From contig NZ_CP019985.1 in assembly GCF_002250115.1 (NCBI RefSeq), positions 3,596,001 through 3,660,000 of the forward strand: a stretch of DNA of 64,000 nucleotides. Reading direction: 5' to 3'. Numbering within the stretch: the first letter of the stretch is position 1; each line of letters opens with the position of its first letter. The notes beneath the pieces are model-generated. The model was not told the origin of the DNA. It worked only from the letters and a program-made list of their open reading frames with translations, and searched no databases. The DNA is from Shouchella clausii (lineage in GTDB: Bacteria; Bacillota; Bacilli; Bacillales; Bacillaceae_D). The position numbers and the translations under genes are program-made. Shown here in pieces: positions 9,328 to 17,538 of the stretch.

Positions 9328-10152
9328 TTAACGAGTATTCATTTCGCTCGGTTTAGCGCCCCGGCGTTGGTTGCGGTCAAGACGATTAATCGCATCCATT
9401 TCCTCGTTGGACAGTTCAAAATCGAACAGATCAAAGTTTTCTTCAATCCGTGATGGCGTTACGGATTTAGGAATCGCAATTGTATTATTTTGCAAGTGCC
9501 AGCGGAGGACGACTTGTGCCGTTGTTTTGCCATGTGCTTTCGCAATTTTTTCAACGACTTCGTCGGTTAGTACCTCGCCCCCTTGGTCAAGAGGACTCCA
9601 CGCTTCCACATAAATATTGTGTTTGGCACAAAAGTCTTTCAGTTCATTTTGAGCAAAGTATGGATGGCATTCCACTTGGTTTAATACAGGCGTTACATCG
9701 CACTCGTCAAGGAGTCGCTCCAAGTGCTCAATGTCAAAGTTACAAACGCCGATTGCCCGGACGCGGCCATCGTTGTACAATTTTTCAAGCGCTTTATATG
9801 TCTCAATGTACTGGTCATAATGAGGCGTCGGCCAATGAATCAAATAGAGGTCGATGTAGTCAAGGCCAAGGCGCTCCAGACTCGCATCAAACGCTTTTAG
9901 TGTTTGCTCGTACCCTTGGTCTGCATTCCATACTTTCGTTGTTATAAATAGCTTTTCTCGATCAATACCCGATTCTTTAATGGCTTTTCCAACGCCGGCT
10001 TCGTTTTTGTAAATCATCGCTGTGTCAATCGACGTATACCCCACTTCGAGCGCTTTAGCAACAGCGGGCGTTGCTTCTTCATCTGGCACTTGCCAAACGC
10101 CAAAACCAAGCTGCGGCATGTTTACACCGTTGTTTAATGTCACCATTTTCAT
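9328..10152 (-). CDS. Aldo/keto reductase
   Basis: 274-aa NADPH-dependent TIM-barrel reductase of the 2,5-diketogluconate / methylglyoxal reductase group (B. subtilis YvgN/YtbE-like). The catalytic tetrad is visible: Asp and Tyr in SIDTAMIYKNE, Lys in ITTKVWN, His in YLIHWPTP. The C-terminal part has the cofactor loop IPKSVTPSRIEENFDLFDFELS. Length is normal and the gene is monocistronic. Likely role: detoxifying small aldehydes. The specific substrate cannot be read from sequence. Confidence 0.9.
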   Translation of the reverse strand: MKMVTLNNGVNMPQLGFGVWQVPDEEATPAVAKALEVGYTSIDTAMIYKNEAGVGKAIKESGIDREKLFITTKVWNADQGYEQTLKAFDASLERLGLDYIDLYLIHWPTPHYDQYIETYKALEKLYNDGRVRAIGVCNFDIEHLERLLDECDVTPVLNQVECHPYFAQNELKDFCAKHNIYVEAWSPLDQGGEVLTDEVVEKIAKAHGKTTAQVVLRWHLQNNTIAIPKSVTPSRIEENFDLFDFELSNEEMDAINRLDRNQRRGAKPSEMNTR

Positions 10153-10292
10153 GTTCAGACACTCCTTTATCGGAATTGGATCAACTCTATGATAGTATAC
10201 GACATTTACCGATACTTGTCCTTTTTTGTGCTTGCTTGTTTTAAGACAACTGAATATTGTTTTTATGTTAAAGAATTTCTCTTAAGAGGGAG

Positions 10293-10322
10293 TCGACTTT
10301 ATTATTAGCCTCGTACTATACT
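10293..10322 (+). promoter_or_regulatory. Possible recQ promoter
   Basis: TCGACT (10293-10298) and TATACT (10317-10322) with 18-bp spacing, 37 bp before the recQ start. The -10 is good and the -35 is weak. Confidence 0.4.
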
Positions 10323-10359
10323 AAAAAGAACAGATCAGTCTATGTAAGGAAGTGTTCAA

Positions 10360-12468
10360 ATGGGACAGGCGTTATTGGATCAAGCGGAGCACGTGTTGCG
10401 ATCATTGTATGGCTATACGGCTTTTCGGCCTGGCCAACAAAAAATCATTGAGTCGATTTTAAATAAGGAAGATGCTCTTGTCGTCATGCCAACTGGCGGC
10501 GGCAAGTCTCTGTGCTATCAAATTCCGGCTGCCGTGCTTGAAGGCGTCACGCTCGTGATTTCCCCTTTAATTGCGCTAATGAAAGACCAAGTAGACGCTG
10601 TCAATGAAATCGGCATACCAGCTACTTACATTAATAGTTCATTGACGAAAGCAGAAGAACGAAAGCGTTTGAAAGATGTCGCTGACGGAAACATTTCGTT
10701 GTTGTATGTTGCGCCTGAACGCCTCTATGACCACTCGTTCCAAGCGGCGTTGGCAAAGCAACCTCTTGCCTTAATTGCCATTGATGAAGCCCATTGCATG
10801 TCACAGTGGGGACATGACTTTCGGCCAAGCTATTTGACGATGGCCAACTGGATTGAATCACTACCAGAAAAAGTGCAAGTTGTAGCGCTTACGGCGACAG
10901 CGACACCGGATGTGGCTCGCGACATATGCAGGCGCCTTCACATTGATGAAAACAACCAACATCTTACTGGATTTAAACGAACCAATTTGACATTGCGTGT
11001 GTTGAAAGGACAGAAAAAAACCGCCTTTTTACAGCAATACGTTGAAGCAAACCAAGGTGTTCCAGGTATTATTTATGCATCAACGCGGAAAGAAGCAGAA
11101 GCGATTTACAGAGCAATCGATGGAAAAACAAACGCTGTTTTCTACCATGGCGGCCTTCCAGAGAAGGAACGGACCGAAAGCCAGGAAGCGTTTGTCTATG
11201 ACCGGGCTGATGTCATGGTTGCCACAAATGCATTTGGCATGGGCGTCAATAAAGCCAATGTTCGCTACGTGCTTCACGCCAATATGCCAGGGACGCTCGA
11301 AGCTTATTATCAAGAAGCGGGGCGTGCCGGTCGAGATGGCGAGCCAAGCGAGTGCATGTTGCTGTACCAAGCACAAGACGTTCAAACGCAACGTTTTTTT
11401 ATTGAGCAGTCCGACGCATCTGAAGAGAAACGGAAACATGACTTTGAAAAACTGCAATGGATGAGCCGTTATGCCCATACTAACCAATGTTTAGAGCAAT
11501 TTATTTTAAGCTATTTTGGCGAGGATGCAGGTGAACCGTGTGGGAAATGCAGCAATTGCAAACGGGAAGGGGAACAGCAAGATGTCACACGCGATGCGCA
11601 AAAAGTGCTTTCCTGCGTTGTTCGCGTCAAAGAGCGGTTTGGAAAAACAGTGATTGCCCAAGTGTTGACAGGATCCAAAAACAAGAAAATTGAACAGCTC
11701 GGTTTAGATAAATTGTCGACATACGGACTGATGAAAGACAGATCGGCAAAAGAAGTCCAAGCGTTTATCGACTTTTTACTAGCAGAACAATACATTGGGT
11801 TAACGCCTGCTTCGTATCCGACCATTCAATTGCTGCCAAAAGGCGCGGCTGTTTTAAAAGGCGAAGGCCAAGTTTATCAGTACAAAGAAACGGTTGAACG
11901 AACAGTAAGTGACGAAGATCCCATCTTTGCCGCACTCCGCGCTAAGCGGAAATCATTGGCTGATGAGCAAGGAATTCCTCCTTATTTGATCTTCTCCGAT
12001 AAAACATTAAGAGAAATGGCCGCTGTCGTCCCTCAGTCATTGGAAACATTGGCTACGATTTCTGGCGTGGGCGAACACAAGCTCAGCAAATACGGAGAAG
12101 CTTTTTTAAAAACCCTTACTCAATTTGAAAAGCGGGAAAATACAGGTTTGCCTATGGATAAGGCACAGTCTACCGGGCACAAACGTGTAAGTCGTGAGGA
12201 AGTCATCAAGCACTTTGAAGCTGGGCAAGCACCAGCTCAAATTGCGGCAACGCTCGGTTTTAGCGAACAAACGATTGTGAAACATTTAATCGCGGCTGAG
12301 AAAAACAATGAGACGACAGGTGTCGCCAAGCTCGTCGAGAAAGAGAAAGCGGCCTTGATCCGCCAAGCAATCAAAGAAGTCGGTTCTTCTTATTTAAAGC
12401 CGATTAAGGAACATGCCGGTGAAGGGGTATCTTATACAGAGATACGTATTGTCATTGAATTAGGGTGA
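10360..12468 (+). CDS. recQ: ATP-dependent DNA helicase RecQ
   Basis: 702-aa 3'-5' superfamily 2 helicase for recombination and fork repair. Walker A is MPTGGGKSLCYQ (from residue 43) and motif II is DEAH (143-146). The ARGRAG-type motif reads QEAGRAGRDGE. A zinc-binding RQC part has Cys in QCLEQF and CGKCSNC. An HRDC domain (DEQGIPPYLIFSDKTLREMA..., about 525-600) follows, then an extra C-terminal helix-turn-helix-like region (EEVIKHFEAGQAPAQIAATLGFSEQTI). The full RecQ-RQC-HRDC layout plus this tail makes it longer than the 591 aa I recall for B. subtilis RecQ. Confidence 0.93.
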   Translation: MGQALLDQAEHVLRSLYGYTAFRPGQQKIIESILNKEDALVVMPTGGGKSLCYQIPAAVLEGVTLVISPLIALMKDQVDAVNEIGIPATYINSSLTKAEERKRLKDVADGNISLLYVAPERLYDHSFQAALAKQPLALIAIDEAHCMSQWGHDFRPSYLTMANWIESLPEKVQVVALTATATPDVARDICRRLHIDENNQHLTGFKRTNLTLRVLKGQKKTAFLQQYVEANQGVPGIIYASTRKEAEAIYRAIDGKTNAVFYHGGLPEKERTESQEAFVYDRADVMVATNAFGMGVNKANVRYVLHANMPGTLEAYYQEAGRAGRDGEPSECMLLYQAQDVQTQRFFIEQSDASEEKRKHDFEKLQWMSRYAHTNQCLEQFILSYFGEDAGEPCGKCSNCKREGEQQDVTRDAQKVLSCVVRVKERFGKTVIAQVLTGSKNKKIEQLGLDKLSTYGLMKDRSAKEVQAFIDFLLAEQYIGLTPASYPTIQLLPKGAAVLKGEGQVYQYKETVERTVSDEDPIFAALRAKRKSLADEQGIPPYLIFSDKTLREMAAVVPQSLETLATISGVGEHKLSKYGEAFLKTLTQFEKRENTGLPMDKAQSTGHKRVSREEVIKHFEAGQAPAQIAATLGFSEQTIVKHLIAAEKNNETTGVAKLVEKEKAALIRQAIKEVGSSYLKPIKEHAGEGVSYTEIRIVIELG

Positions 12469-12546
12469 CGGATTTAAGAAAGAGCGGTTGCAGCTTACGG
12501 CTGTGGTATGGTACAACAAAATCAGAACGCTAAAGGGGATGATCGC

Positions 12547-12885
12547 ATGATTAAAGAGTTAACAACAGAAGCAGAATGGCAAACGTTTTTACAGGGGAGT
12601 ACGGACACAGTATCGCTACTATTTAAACATAGTACGCAATGCCCTGTATCGGCAGAAGCATTTGAAGAGTACAAGCAATTTGCGAATGAAAACAATTCCT
12701 ACCGTTACGGGTTCGTAAAAGTGATCGAATCCCGGCCAGTTTCAAACAAAATTGCCGAAGACTTAGATACCGTTCATAAATCTCCACAAGTGTTTGTTTT
12801 AAAAAACAAATCCGTGCGATGGACAGAATCGCATTGGAATATTAAAAAGCAAACAATTGCCGAACATGTCGAAAACGAGCGCTAG
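12547..12885 (+). CDS. brxC: Bacilliredoxin BrxC (YtxJ family)
   Basis: 112-aa thioredoxin-fold protein that removes bacillithiol from S-bacillithiolated proteins. The active-site region reads HSTQCPVSAEA, fitting the monothiol TCPxS motif of YtxJ/BrxC with one Thr changed to Gln. ATG 12547 follows AAAGGGGATG; an in-frame ATG at 12508 is poorly placed. The last codons (GAG CGC TAG) lie inside an 18-bp palindrome that serves as terminator. bshA, bshB1 and bshB2, which make and depend on bacillithiol, are elsewhere in this window. Confidence 0.85.
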   Translation: MIKELTTEAEWQTFLQGSTDTVSLLFKHSTQCPVSAEAFEEYKQFANENNSYRYGFVKVIESRPVSNKIAEDLDTVHKSPQVFVLKNKSVRWTESHWNIKKQTIAEHVENER

Positions 12886-13070
12886 CGCTCGTTTTAGGTT
12901 GTCGACTTTGTCGACAACCGCACTCAGACTGATAGAAAACGCTTGTCAGACGAGGAGTGCAGGTGAGGGAAGATGCGAATAGAACGGGGGTTCATGAGCA
13001 TATGACCGAAACAAACGACGAAGTATGCGAGCGTTTGGCTACAGTCTGAGACGAGCGCTAGCGCTCGTTT
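12875..13070. repeat. Terminator-flanked 153-bp repeat, copy 1
   Basis: A core of about 156 bp (12895-13050) lies between two identical copies of the palindrome ACGAGCGCTAGCGCTCGT + TT (12875-12894 and 13051-13070). The core opens with hairpin GGTTGTCGAC-ttt-GTCGACAACC, then has imperfect inverted repeats TCAGACTGATAGAAAACGC (about 12924) and GCGTTTGGCTACAGTCTGA (about 13030). It is about 90% identical by eye to the copies at 18.2 and 49.3 kb. No ORF of note. The palindrome is the terminator of brxC on the left and of the 39-aa gene on the right. Confidence 0.85.
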
Positions 13071-13177
13071 CTGCTTTTTGCCGCCTTGTCTTGTTTAAGG
13101 ATGCAGCCATACGTGAATAAAACGAACCCGATCACAAGCAGTGAACAGATCCGCTGAATGACAGAAAACCAATCCAT
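13058..13177 (-). CDS. 39-aa single-span membrane protein
   Basis: ATG 13177 on the - strand follows AAGGAGGCGG with good spacing. The product is MDWFSVIQRI then a hydrophobic stretch CSLLVIGFVLFTYGCIL and a basic tail ending SRNER. One transmembrane helix, N-terminus probably out, positive C-terminus inside. Its TAG stop (13060-13058) lies inside the right copy of the palindrome flanking repeat copy 1. Function unknown. The ribosome site and membrane topology make it likely real. Confidence 0.6.
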   Translation of the reverse strand: MDWFSVIQRICSLLVIGFVLFTYGCILKQDKAAKSRNER

Positions 13178-13234
13178 TTTTCCGCCTCCTTGGATGTAGG
13201 TTCCCGCTCATAGGCGAATTTATTCTGAAAGAAA

Positions 13235-13278
13235 AAACAACCGCACTCAGGCTGATAGAAAACGCTTGGCTACAGTTT
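13235..13278. repeat. Internally deleted remnant of the 153-bp repeat
   Basis: ACAACCGCACTCAGGCTGAT followed by AGAAAACGCTTG matches the left part of the repeat. It is joined directly to GGCTACAGTTTGA, the right end; about 105 bp between the inverted repeats is missing. The left hairpin is truncated and no left terminator copy remains. Confidence 0.75.
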
Positions 13279-13308
13279 GAAGGACCGAGCCCTATGGGGT
13301 TCGGTCCT
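13279..13308. terminator. Stem-loop between repeat remnant and GNAT gene
   Basis: AAGGACCGAGCCC / GGGTTCGGTCCTT with a 4-nt loop, directly after the repeat remnant and just past the 3' end of the - strand GNAT-like gene, which it probably terminates. T tracts are weak on both sides. Confidence 0.6.
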
Positions 13309-13313
13309 TGCAG

Positions 13314-13793
13314 TTAACCGTGCCAAATAACGTGGCCTGATTGTATTTCTTCATTGACGGAGACATGGAAATGGTGCTTTTTGTAAAAATGGATGAGTCT
13401 ATCCAAATGATCCCAATCACGCTTGGCAAGCTTGCCTTCAATCAAACAATTGTGTTGCCAGGCCGCATCCTTTAAGTATGCCATGCAAATGGAACCAAAA
13501 CCACGGTTCGGGTCACCTTTTATATCGTCAATAAAAAGACGATGGGCGTTAACGTATTCAGCTTGTAGGGCAAAATCCCAATGGCCATCATAGGGCGAAT
13601 GGCAATCGTTAACCATAAGCTGGAGCGTGCGCCCATGTTCTTTTTTGGACACAATCACCCATTCTTCGTTGGGCGTTTGTTCAACGCCAATCACTTCTTT
13701 CTGTTCTTCTTTCGCAATTTCCCGAACTTGTTGCTGCATACGGATGAGCTGAATGTCTGTCTGGTCAGCACCCCGTATTTCGATTGTTGTCAC
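13314..13793 (-). CDS. GNAT-fold N-acetyltransferase-like protein, 159 aa
   Basis: The start is GTG 13793 behind AAGAGGAG; the frame upstream is open but lacks a better site. A GNAT-like acetyl-CoA loop appears as NRGFGSICMAYLKDAAWQHN, followed by LAKRDWDHLDRLIHFYKKHHFHV, where GNAT proteins have their final beta strands. No relatives or substrate recognised. Divergent from the next GNAT gene, 89 bp apart. Confidence 0.65.
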   Translation of the reverse strand: MTTIEIRGADQTDIQLIRMQQQVREIAKEEQKEVIGVEQTPNEEWVIVSKKEHGRTLQLMVNDCHSPYDGHWDFALQAEYVNAHRLFIDDIKGDPNRGFGSICMAYLKDAAWQHNCLIEGKLAKRDWDHLDRLIHFYKKHHFHVSVNEEIQSGHVIWHG

Positions 13794-13882
13794 AGAATCA
13801 CTCCTCTTGAATTTGACACCGTGTTCTAGTATAAAGGAAGAAGTATATGGGTGCAAAAAAATGTGGCTAGGAGGGCGGGGGA

Positions 13883-14422
13883 ATGAAAGAAATGGCAATC
13901 GCGCCAATAAGCATAAAGTATTCAAAACATTTATGGAAATGGGTCTTTTCTCAAGACAACCCAGAATGGAAACAATGGGATGCTCCTTATTTTGAGCATC
14001 ATTCGCTCCCTTATGATGAGTTTCGTGAAAAAGCAGAAAACTGGGTCAATCGCCAAGACGTACAAGGAATTTTTGTAGAAGACGAATTAATCGGGACGGT
14101 GTCGTATTATTGGGAATGCGAAAAAACCCGCTGGCTCGAGCTAGGCATTGTCATCTTTAATCCTGCCTATTGGAATGGCGGTTATGGCACTGAGGCGCTG
14201 CAGCGGTGGTCAGCTATCGTGTTTCACATGCATCCGCAAATTGAACGTGTAGGTTTTACAACGTGGTCAGGCAATAAGCGAATGATCGCAGTTGGCGAAA
14301 AATTAGGTTTTAGCCGTGAAGCGCGCATTCGCAAAGTTCGCTATCACCAAGGAGTCTATTATGACTCAATTCGTTACGGGCTAACACGCGAAGAATGGAA
14401 TACGCGCCAAAACCAACGGTAA
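13883..14422 (+). CDS. GNAT acetyltransferase (RimJ/RimL type)
   Basis: 179 aa. ATG 13883 follows TAGGAGGGCGGGGG. The RimJ/RimL pattern is clear: ELGIVIFNPAYWNGGYGTEAL (acetyl-CoA loop), then IERVGFTTWSGNKRMIAVGEKLGFSREARIRKVRYHQGVYYDSIRYGLTREEW. These enzymes acetylate protein N-termini or small amines; the substrate is unknown. Bases 13921-14047 of this gene recur at 25344-25470 inside another gene with one mismatch. Confidence 0.85.
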   Translation: MKEMAIAPISIKYSKHLWKWVFSQDNPEWKQWDAPYFEHHSLPYDEFREKAENWVNRQDVQGIFVEDELIGTVSYYWECEKTRWLELGIVIFNPAYWNGGYGTEALQRWSAIVFHMHPQIERVGFTTWSGNKRMIAVGEKLGFSREARIRKVRYHQGVYYDSIRYGLTREEWNTRQNQR

Positions 14423-14431
14423 AGGCGTCTG

Positions 14432-15340
14432 TTAAGAAATAAAAGCCAACTCGTCCGCCAATTTAACGCGAATAGCAAGACGTGAAAGTTCCTTGTCAAC
14501 TTCGCCCCGATTCAAAGAAAGAACAGCGTCATTGATAGAATAGTGGCGGAGTTCGGGAATGTCGCAGATAATGGCAGAAAGCTTTTTTGAAAGCTGAGTA
14601 GACGCTTTTCCAGCTAGTAGTTTTTTCTGTGCCCGTTTTAATGGCGGCTGGATTGTGTCGATTTGTTGATATAGCGATTCAATCGACCCGTACGCAGCAA
14701 TTAGAGGAAGGGCGGTTTTTTCGCCTATCCCAGGACAGCCTGGAATATTATCACTAGTATCGCCGACGAGCGCCTTTACATCAACCCATTGGGTAGGGGA
14801 GAGGCCGTAACTGTCTTTAAACGACGCTTCATCCAATAACACTTCTGTTTGCTTCTTAGCAACAATTTGAATGGTGCGGGAAGTCAGCAATTGAAACAAA
14901 TCTTTATCGTTGCTGTAAATATAGCAAGGACCGCTCGTTTCAGCTTCCCATTTGGCCGAAATAGCGCCGATAATGTCATCTGCCTCATACGGCGGCACTT
15001 TTAATTGCTCAACTCCGATGTGGGCAAGTGTTTTCACACATTGTTGATACTGTTGGATTAATGGTTCCGGAAGCTCATTTCGCGTCAATTTGTAGTCGGG
15101 AAACGTCTTTCTTCGCAATGCTTCCTCCCGGGGCACGTCCCAAGTGACGATACAATGGGAAATCGAATAATCGGTAATCAGCTTAAATAGTTTTTGGATA
15201 AACACGCGAAGGCCATTCACATATAAGCCTTCTTCGTTTCGTTCTAACTTTTCAATCGGGCGGTTATAGCTCGTCGCAAAATACCCGCGGCTCAATAAGT
15301 TAAAGCCGTCGACTAATAGCAGAGCCTGTTCATTGGCCAA
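14432..15340 (-). CDS. ypcP: 5'-3' exonuclease (PolA-like flap nuclease)
   Basis: 302 aa, a stand-alone version of the DNA polymerase I 5'-3' exonuclease domain, for RNA-primer and flap removal. Metal-binding carboxylates are visible in LLVDGFNLL, WDVPREEALRRK, PYEADDIIGA, YSNDKDLFQL and GDTSDNIPGCPGIGEKTA; the last is the helix-3-turn-helix DNA-binding loop. Length is close to B. subtilis YpcP. It converges on the RimJ-like GNAT gene with a 9-bp gap. Confidence 0.9.
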   Translation of the reverse strand: MANEQALLLVDGFNLLSRGYFATSYNRPIEKLERNEEGLYVNGLRVFIQKLFKLITDYSISHCIVTWDVPREEALRRKTFPDYKLTRNELPEPLIQQYQQCVKTLAHIGVEQLKVPPYEADDIIGAISAKWEAETSGPCYIYSNDKDLFQLLTSRTIQIVAKKQTEVLLDEASFKDSYGLSPTQWVDVKALVGDTSDNIPGCPGIGEKTALPLIAAYGSIESLYQQIDTIQPPLKRAQKKLLAGKASTQLSKKLSAIICDIPELRHYSINDAVLSLNRGEVDKELSRLAIRVKLADELAFIS

Positions 15341-15370
15341 AACAGTTCCTCCTTTTTAATGGAAAAAAGC

Positions 15371-15392
15371 CGCCTCCCTGATATCGGGAGGC
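15371..15392 (-). terminator. Terminator of yojF-bshB2
   Basis: CGCCTCCC / GGGAGGCG with a short AT loop, followed on the - strand by a C and a T run (CTTTTTT). It lies between bshB2 and the ypcP start. Confidence 0.85.
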
Positions 15393-15395
15393 GTT

Positions 15396-16064
15396 TTACG
15401 CGAACGGATACGTCCAGAAACGTTCGTTGCAAAGACGTTCCTTCGCTTCTTCGACGCCATCATAATAGGCTTTTTCCAGGCTTGGCAACGTCCATGCTAA
15501 CTGGGAAGCGTGGGCGCGTAACGTATCAAGCTTGCGAATGGCGTACGCTGAAACGTCATGGACGATATCCGCTGGGCCAATCTCTTTTTCGTGGTTATTC
15601 GAGAACGCCACTGCGTAAAAAGTAGGGCGCTCGCTCTTTGGTAACTCTGCTAGTGCGGACGCGACGGCGAGGCCAGTAGCGTCATGGTCAGGGTGAACCG
15701 CATACCCTGGGTAAAACGAGATAACGAGGGAAGGCTTAAGTTCAGCAACAAGGTCAAGCACCATTTGCTTCAAGCGTCCTGGTTGTTCAAATTCAAGCGT
15801 CTTGTCGCGATAACCCATCATCCGCAAATCGGTGATGCCCATCACTGCGGCAGCCTGTTGCAATTCTTTCCGGCGAATGTCTGCCAATGATTCACGCGTC
15901 GCAAAAGGAGGGTTCCCTAAGTTGCGTCCCATTTGCCCAAGCGTTAGGCAGGCGTATGTCACTGGCGTTCCTGCATCAATATAAGCAGATATCGTTCCTG
16001 AAACACCGAATGCTTCATCATCTGGATGAGGAAAGATGACAAGGACATGGCTTTGTTTTTTCAT
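15396..16064 (-). CDS. bshB2: Bacillithiol biosynthesis deacetylase BshB2
   Basis: 222-aa zinc-dependent LmbE-type deacetylase. It removes the acetyl group from GlcNAc-malate (with BshB1) or de-N-acetylates bacillithiol conjugates. Zinc motif PHPDDEAFG at the N-terminus and HPDHDATG in the middle are both present. It is downstream of yojF in the same order as the B. subtilis yojF-yojG pair. bshB1 is present too at 52.5 kb, giving the two-deacetylase arrangement. Confidence 0.93.
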   Translation of the reverse strand: MKKQSHVLVIFPHPDDEAFGVSGTISAYIDAGTPVTYACLTLGQMGRNLGNPPFATRESLADIRRKELQQAAAVMGITDLRMMGYRDKTLEFEQPGRLKQMVLDLVAELKPSLVISFYPGYAVHPDHDATGLAVASALAELPKSERPTFYAVAFSNNHEKEIGPADIVHDVSAYAIRKLDTLRAHASQLAWTLPSLEKAYYDGVEEAKERLCNERFWTYPFA

Positions 16065-16088
16065 GCTCGTTCAACTCCCAGCAATCAA

Positions 16089-16439
16089 TTAATCGTCAAA
16101 AGGCGTGCGTGAAATTTCAAAGGCGACGCCAAGTTTTCCGTCGGGGCCATGGCCAGCCATTAATAGCCGCCCCTTTTTGTCTAGTTCAAAATGGGTTAAC
16201 CCTTCGCCATATATCCAGCCAATGTTCATTTTTAAACCAACTCTGTATGGGCCGTTGCCAGCGACAAGGCCATGTTCGAATGAAATAAGGGCATTGCGGA
16301 TGTAGGCGCTGGCTGAAAAAAACGATTCGTCAAAATGGGAAGCGTAAGCCCCATTTGTCGTTTCTAAATGCAAGTAAACGTCTTCGTTCAGAAAAGAATC
16401 AAGCAATGATTGAAGGCGTTCTTTCTCAATCGGTTCCAT
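16089..16439 (-). CDS. yojF: YojF family protein (DUF1806)
   Basis: 116-aa soluble protein, always seen beside bshB2 in my knowledge of Bacillaceae; biochemical role not established. Sequence marks: HLETTNGAYASH, FISFEHGLVAGNGPYRVGLK-like core, IYGEGLTHFELD, LLMAGHG. 24 bp upstream of bshB2 and presumably cotranscribed. Confidence 0.88.
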   Translation of the reverse strand: MEPIEKERLQSLLDSFLNEDVYLHLETTNGAYASHFDESFFSASAYIRNALISFEHGLVAGNGPYRVGLKMNIGWIYGEGLTHFELDKKGRLLMAGHGPDGKLGVAFEISRTPFDD

Positions 16440-16630
16440 AATAAACCTCCAGCAAGTAGCATCTATGTATCCACATTATAAGTGAACGATCCAAGGCTGG
16501 CAACGGCAACGACTTGACAGGCAGGGCACAGTCATTTTTGTAGGAAAGGGAAGAGCGGTGGTATACTGAATGTAAGAAAAGACAACGTCGAGGGCATTGG
16601 CCTGATTTTTTGCGAAAGGGTGTGCGGCTA

Positions 16631-16756
16631 TTGACCACAACTACTTTGACTTTGCCTCGTACAGCGAGGGAATTGGTTGAACCTAACCAAGTTGTTGCCA
16701 CGTACAAAGAACTAAAAGCTACTAACAGCGAAAAAGGCGCATCGGTCCGATGGTAA
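16631..16756 (+). CDS. Possible 41-aa upstream protein, coupled to protease
   Basis: TTG 16631 behind GAAAGGGTG opens a 41-aa frame (MTTTTLTLPRTARELVEPNQ...) ending in TAA 16754-16756. The protease ATG 16750 overlaps this stop as ATGGTAA, a classic translational-coupling layout, and the protease has no ribosome site of its own. That argues the small frame is translated. TATACT at 16562-16567 with TTGTAG 18 bp before it may be the promoter. Function unknown. Confidence 0.5.
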   Translation: MTTTTLTLPRTARELVEPNQVVATYKELKATNSEKGASVRW

Positions 16757-17538
16757 ACAACCAACCTCCAGAAGAAGAACGATTTGAAGAAGAGCCGCCA
16801 CTTGAGGCGTTTATGGAAGAAGAGCCGCCCCCAAAAACAAGACCTCTTCGAAAAGCGGTTGTTATGACAGTAGCAGCTGTTGTCGCGTTGGCTATGCTTG
16901 TGCAAGGAAGTGCCTTTTTGTTTCAGCATTTCAGTTTAGACGCACTCCGCTTTACGAGCGAAAGCCAACAATTGGAAAAGGAAGGTGATTTTGAACCATT
17001 TAAAGAAGCGGTCGTTGCTGTGCAAACAGACAGAGGCCACGGGACAGGCTTCATCATTTCAGAAAGTGGCGACGTGCTCACCAATGAACACGTGATTCGT
17101 GGAGCTTCGTCCATTTATGTCCATTTGCCAGATGGAGAGCGTTACGAGGCGACTGAGACGAAAACAGACGAAACGAATGATTTAGCCATGTTGGCGCTTG
17201 AAGGGCAGCCAGACAATTTACCGACATTAACGCTTGCCGATACGGCAGCGATCCCCGGAAACACGGTGTACGTAATTGGCCATCCGATGACGCATTCATA
17301 CATCACAAACAAAGGGGAAGTAAAAGAAAGCCATGATGCCTACCAAGTTCTAGCAATTACCAATGCTGTTTTCCCTGGACACAGCGGTTCGCCGGTGTTG
17401 TCAGAAGAAGGAGAGGTCGTGGGAATGGTCTATGCTCGTACTAGTGGGGAAAACGGAAATGGCGAAGGGCTTGCTGTGCCGCTCCGCCAAATCCTCGCAT
17501 TTGTCGAAGATGATCAGGCACTTAATCGTCGATTTTAA
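16750..17538 (+). CDS. Membrane-anchored trypsin-like serine protease
   Basis: 262 aa. An acidic, Pro/Glu-rich cytoplasmic N-terminus is followed by a transmembrane helix (about 35-58) and a chymotrypsin-fold domain. The triad is readable: His114 in TNEHVI, Asp144 in TNDLAML and Ser212 in GHSGSP. It resembles HtrA/DegP-type S1C proteases but has no PDZ domain, ending soon after GEGLAVPLRQIL. Probably an extracytoplasmic quality-control or signalling protease. Its last 17 bp overlap the convergent YdaT-like gene. Confidence 0.85.
   Translation: MVNNQPPEEERFEEEPPLEAFMEEEPPPKTRPLRKAVVMTVAAVVALAMLVQGSAFLFQHFSLDALRFTSESQQLEKEGDFEPFKEAVVAVQTDRGHGTGFIISESGDVLTNEHVIRGASSIYVHLPDGERYEATETKTDETNDLAMLALEGQPDNLPTLTLADTAAIPGNTVYVIGHPMTHSYITNKGEVKESHDAYQVLAITNAVFPGHSGSPVLSEEGEVVGMVYARTSGENGNGEGLAVPLRQILAFVEDDQALNRRF

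Noticed and set aside
12875-13070. Terminator-flanked repeat as a riboswitch or small RNA gene
   Set aside because: The same core recurs behind unrelated genes and each copy has a different duplicated flank, which fits mobility better than gene control. RNA function is not excluded.
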